DNA of 64,000 bases from Shinella yambaruensis. Its GTDB lineage: Bacteria; Pseudomonadota; Alphaproteobacteria; Rhizobiales; Rhizobiaceae. Shown piece by piece: positions 62,638 to 64,000 of the stretch (positions are counted from its first letter, which is position 1; each line of letters begins with the position of its first letter). Under the pieces are notes generated by a model. The model made no database searches. It was not told the origin of the DNA and saw only the letters and a program-made list of their open reading frames with translations. A program made the translations under genes and the position numbers. Location of the stretch: positions 186,001 through 250,000 of the forward strand of contig NZ_JALJCK010000008.1 in assembly GCF_022899355.1 (NCBI RefSeq), given 5' to 3'.

Positions 62638-63549
62638 ATGCCGAGGGTAAAGCAGTCCGATCAGCCGCCGCCGAAGACGGCGAACTACGAGACCTTCGTC
62701 AACATCGTCACCGAGGCCTATCCGAACCTGTCCGACCGCTTCCAGCAGGTCGCCCGCTTCATCACGCAGAACCCGAATGTCGTGGCGATGCAGTCGATCA
62801 ACGCGATCGCAGAACAGTGCGGCGCGCATCCCTCCATCCTCGTGCGCTTCGCCCAGCATTTCGGCTTTTCCGGCTTCAAGCAGCTCCAGTCGGTGTTCCA
62901 GAGCCGCCTGTCGACGGCCGCGCCCGGCTACCGCGAGCGCATCAGCGCGCTCGACGTCGACCTGGAAAAGACCAAGCGCAAGGGCAATCTCGGCTTCCTG
63001 CACGATCTCGTCGTGCGCGACATCGCCACCCTGCAGGAGCTCCTGAACACCACGACGGAGGAGAGCCTGTCGCAGGCGGCGCGCGCGCTGAAGAACGCCA
63101 ACACGATCTTCATCGCCGGCCAGCTGCGCTCCGAGCCGATCGCCAAGTTCCTGCGCTACGTGCTGTCCATGCTGCAGTGCCGGGTCATCCTGCTCGACCC
63201 CGCCGGCGGCCTTGCGCCCGAGATGGCCAAGGTGATGGGCAAGAAGGACGTGCTGGTCGCCATCGCCTTCCGCCACTATGCCAAGGAGGTGGTGACGATC
63301 GCCGATGTCGCGGCCGAGACCGGCACGCCCATCGTCGCGATCACCGACAGCCAGCTCTCGCCGCTCGCCAAGAACGCGGCCGTGCTCTTCACCATCCCGG
63401 AAGACGAATATTCCTTCTCGCGCTCGCTCGCCGCGCCGATGTGCCTGACGCAGACCATCGCCGTGGCGCTCGCCGCCCTCCTGCAGGAGGACAAGAAGGG
63501 CTCGCCCGAGATCCCGACGGTCACGGGCAGGCAGCGGCGCAAGGGCTAA
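62638..63549 (+). CDS. RpiR-family transcriptional regulator (MurR/IolR-like)
   Basis: 303 aa. The N-terminal RpiR helix-turn-helix domain (~15-90) contains LSDRFQQVARFITQNPNVVAMQSINAIAEQCGAHPSILVRFAQHFGFSGFKQLQ. The C-terminal SIS sugar-isomerase-like domain (~130-270) contains ANTIFIAGQLRSEPIAKFLRYVL and VLVAIAFRHYAKEVVTIADVA. GGGGAG lies ~9 nt before the ATG. RpiR proteins sense phospho-sugars or inositol derivatives. It probably controls block 7 through the TTGCAG/CTGCAA sites. Confidence 0.92.
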   Translation: MPRVKQSDQPPPKTANYETFVNIVTEAYPNLSDRFQQVARFITQNPNVVAMQSINAIAEQCGAHPSILVRFAQHFGFSGFKQLQSVFQSRLSTAAPGYRERISALDVDLEKTKRKGNLGFLHDLVVRDIATLQELLNTTTEESLSQAARALKNANTIFIAGQLRSEPIAKFLRYVLSMLQCRVILLDPAGGLAPEMAKVMGKKDVLVAIAFRHYAKEVVTIADVAAETGTPIVAITDSQLSPLAKNAAVLFTIPEDEYSFSRSLAAPMCLTQTIAVALAALLQEDKKGSPEIPTVTGRQRRKG

Positions 63550-63550
63550 G

Positions 63551-63629
63551 GCGGTACGCAGGTCGAAATACCGCATAGCGGCTCTGCATCCTCTCCTCCG
63601 TCATCCTCGGGCTTGACCCGACCATGACG
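63551..63629. terminator. hairpins between convergent genes, one of rhizobial repeat type
   Basis: GCGGTA (63551) / TACCGC (63569) directly follows the RpiR-type stop. At 63599-63629, CGTCAT-CCT-CGGG-CTTGA-CCCG-ACC-ATGACG forms a second hairpin; CATCCTCGGGCTTGACCCG is a sequence I recall as dispersed between genes in Rhizobiaceae. Its location between convergent genes suits a bidirectional terminator. Confidence 0.55.
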
Positions 63630-63674
63630 AAAGAGAGGCATGCGGCGCTCGGCAGGGTTGCTTTGGGACGCCCT

Positions 63675-64000
63675 TCAGCCGGTGATCTCATCGACCCTGA
63701 CGAAGCGGCCTTCCGCCTTGGAGCGGATGGCGGCCTCGGCCAGCACCAGTGCCTTTTCGCCGTCGTCGAAGGTCACGTCCGGCGTAGCGTTGGCGGCGAC
63801 GCAGCGCAGGAAGGACTTCAGGCCGATCTCGAAGGCTTCGACGTAACGTTCGATGAAGAAGTCGAGATAGGGCTCGCCCGCACCGGTGGCGGCCGCGGTG
63901 AAGCGCTCGACCTGGTGGGCGCGCCGGTTGCCGGAGATCAGCATGCCCTTCGCGCCGAACAGCTCGACGCGCTGGTCGTAGCCATAGGCGGCGGCGCGGG
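63675..64000 (-). CDS. inositol 2-dehydrogenase-like protein, C-terminal part (cut by window edge)
   Basis: Only the last ~108 residues are in the window; the start lies beyond 64000. The visible sequence AAAYGYDQRVELFGAKGMLISGN and HQVERF, then FFIERYVEAFEIGLKSFL, are the characteristic C-terminal domain of IolG/IdhA-type Gfo/Idh/MocA dehydrogenases. It converges with the RpiR-type gene. If it is truly IolG, the neighbouring importer and regulator may belong to inositol catabolism. Confidence 0.82.
   Translation of the reverse strand, partial: RAAAYGYDQRVELFGAKGMLISGNRRAHQVERFTAAATGAGEPYLDFFIERYVEAFEIGLKSFLRCVAANATPDVTFDDGEKALVLAEAAIRSKAEGRFVRVDEITG

Noticed and set aside
1-64000. CRISPR arrays, tRNA/rRNA genes, toxin-antitoxin or phage-defence modules
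   Set aside because: I looked for regularly spaced repeats, tRNA-like cloverleaf ends, and small paired genes or nuclease/helicase modules, and found none that hold up by eye.

Overview
The window is GC-rich, densely coding bacterial DNA. It looks like a Rhizobiaceae genome (Rhizobium/Ensifer/Shinella type): it is packed with ABC uptake operons and catabolic genes, has FrcBCA-like and RbsABC-like sugar transporters, an otsA gene, an inositol-dehydrogenase-like gene at the right edge, and intergenic repeats of a kind I recall from rhizobial genomes. The genus is an inference. I see no tRNA, rRNA, transposase, phage gene, CRISPR array or replication origin. No coding-free gap reaches 300 bp; the longest is about 296 bp, at 24690-24985.

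Layout. (1) 20-8443: a MocR-type regulator divergent from an enolase-superfamily enzyme, an aldehyde dehydrogenase and a PotFGHI-like ABC importer. A 22-nt-phased TGGTCC/TGGACC repeat occurs both in the divergent region and before the binding-protein gene, so it is the likely MocR operator. (2) 8479-18551: a sugar locus with a ketose 3-epimerase-like enzyme, a three-gene ribose-type ABC importer, an FGGY kinase and a DeoR repressor on the minus strand. Divergent from it are a class II aldolase, a D-ribulose-kinase-like FGGY enzyme and a HAD-IIA protein. (3) 18718-24689: otsA and an RND efflux pump with its membrane fusion protein. (4) 24986-32477, minus strand: a second PotABCD-like importer with an RraA-like protein, a nitrilase-superfamily amidase, a LysR regulator and an HpcH/HpaI aldolase. 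(5) 32653-42475, plus strand: a tightly overlapping ten-gene operon with a peptide-type ABC importer, a serine hydrolase, a creatininase-family protein, a second RraA-like protein, an N-formylglutamate amidohydrolase-like protein and an alpha/beta hydrolase. It is followed on the minus strand by a thioredoxin-like ferredoxin and a GntR regulator with two DNA-binding domains. (6) 44511-48973: a small unknown protein, an APC amino-acid permease, a LuxR-type regulator and an amidase. (7) 49198-62468: a PhyH-type dioxygenase, an FrcBCA-like importer, two Gfo/Idh/MocA dehydrogenases, an aldehyde dehydrogenase, an HpcH/HpaI aldolase, a D-2-hydroxyacid dehydrogenase and a second sugar ABC importer. 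An RpiR regulator follows, and then a convergent, truncated IolG-like dehydrogenase at the window edge.

Each block reads as uptake plus degradation of one substrate class under a local regulator. The most informative non-coding signals are three candidate operator families (MocR, tandem-HTH GntR, and a TTGCAG/CTGCAA motif upstream of four units in block 7), plus stable stem-loops directly after several binding-protein genes. The best candidates for undescribed biology are operon 5 (possibly N-acyl or formyl amide catabolism) and block 7 (an oxygenase-initiated sugar or polyol route). Their substrates cannot be read from sequence alone.
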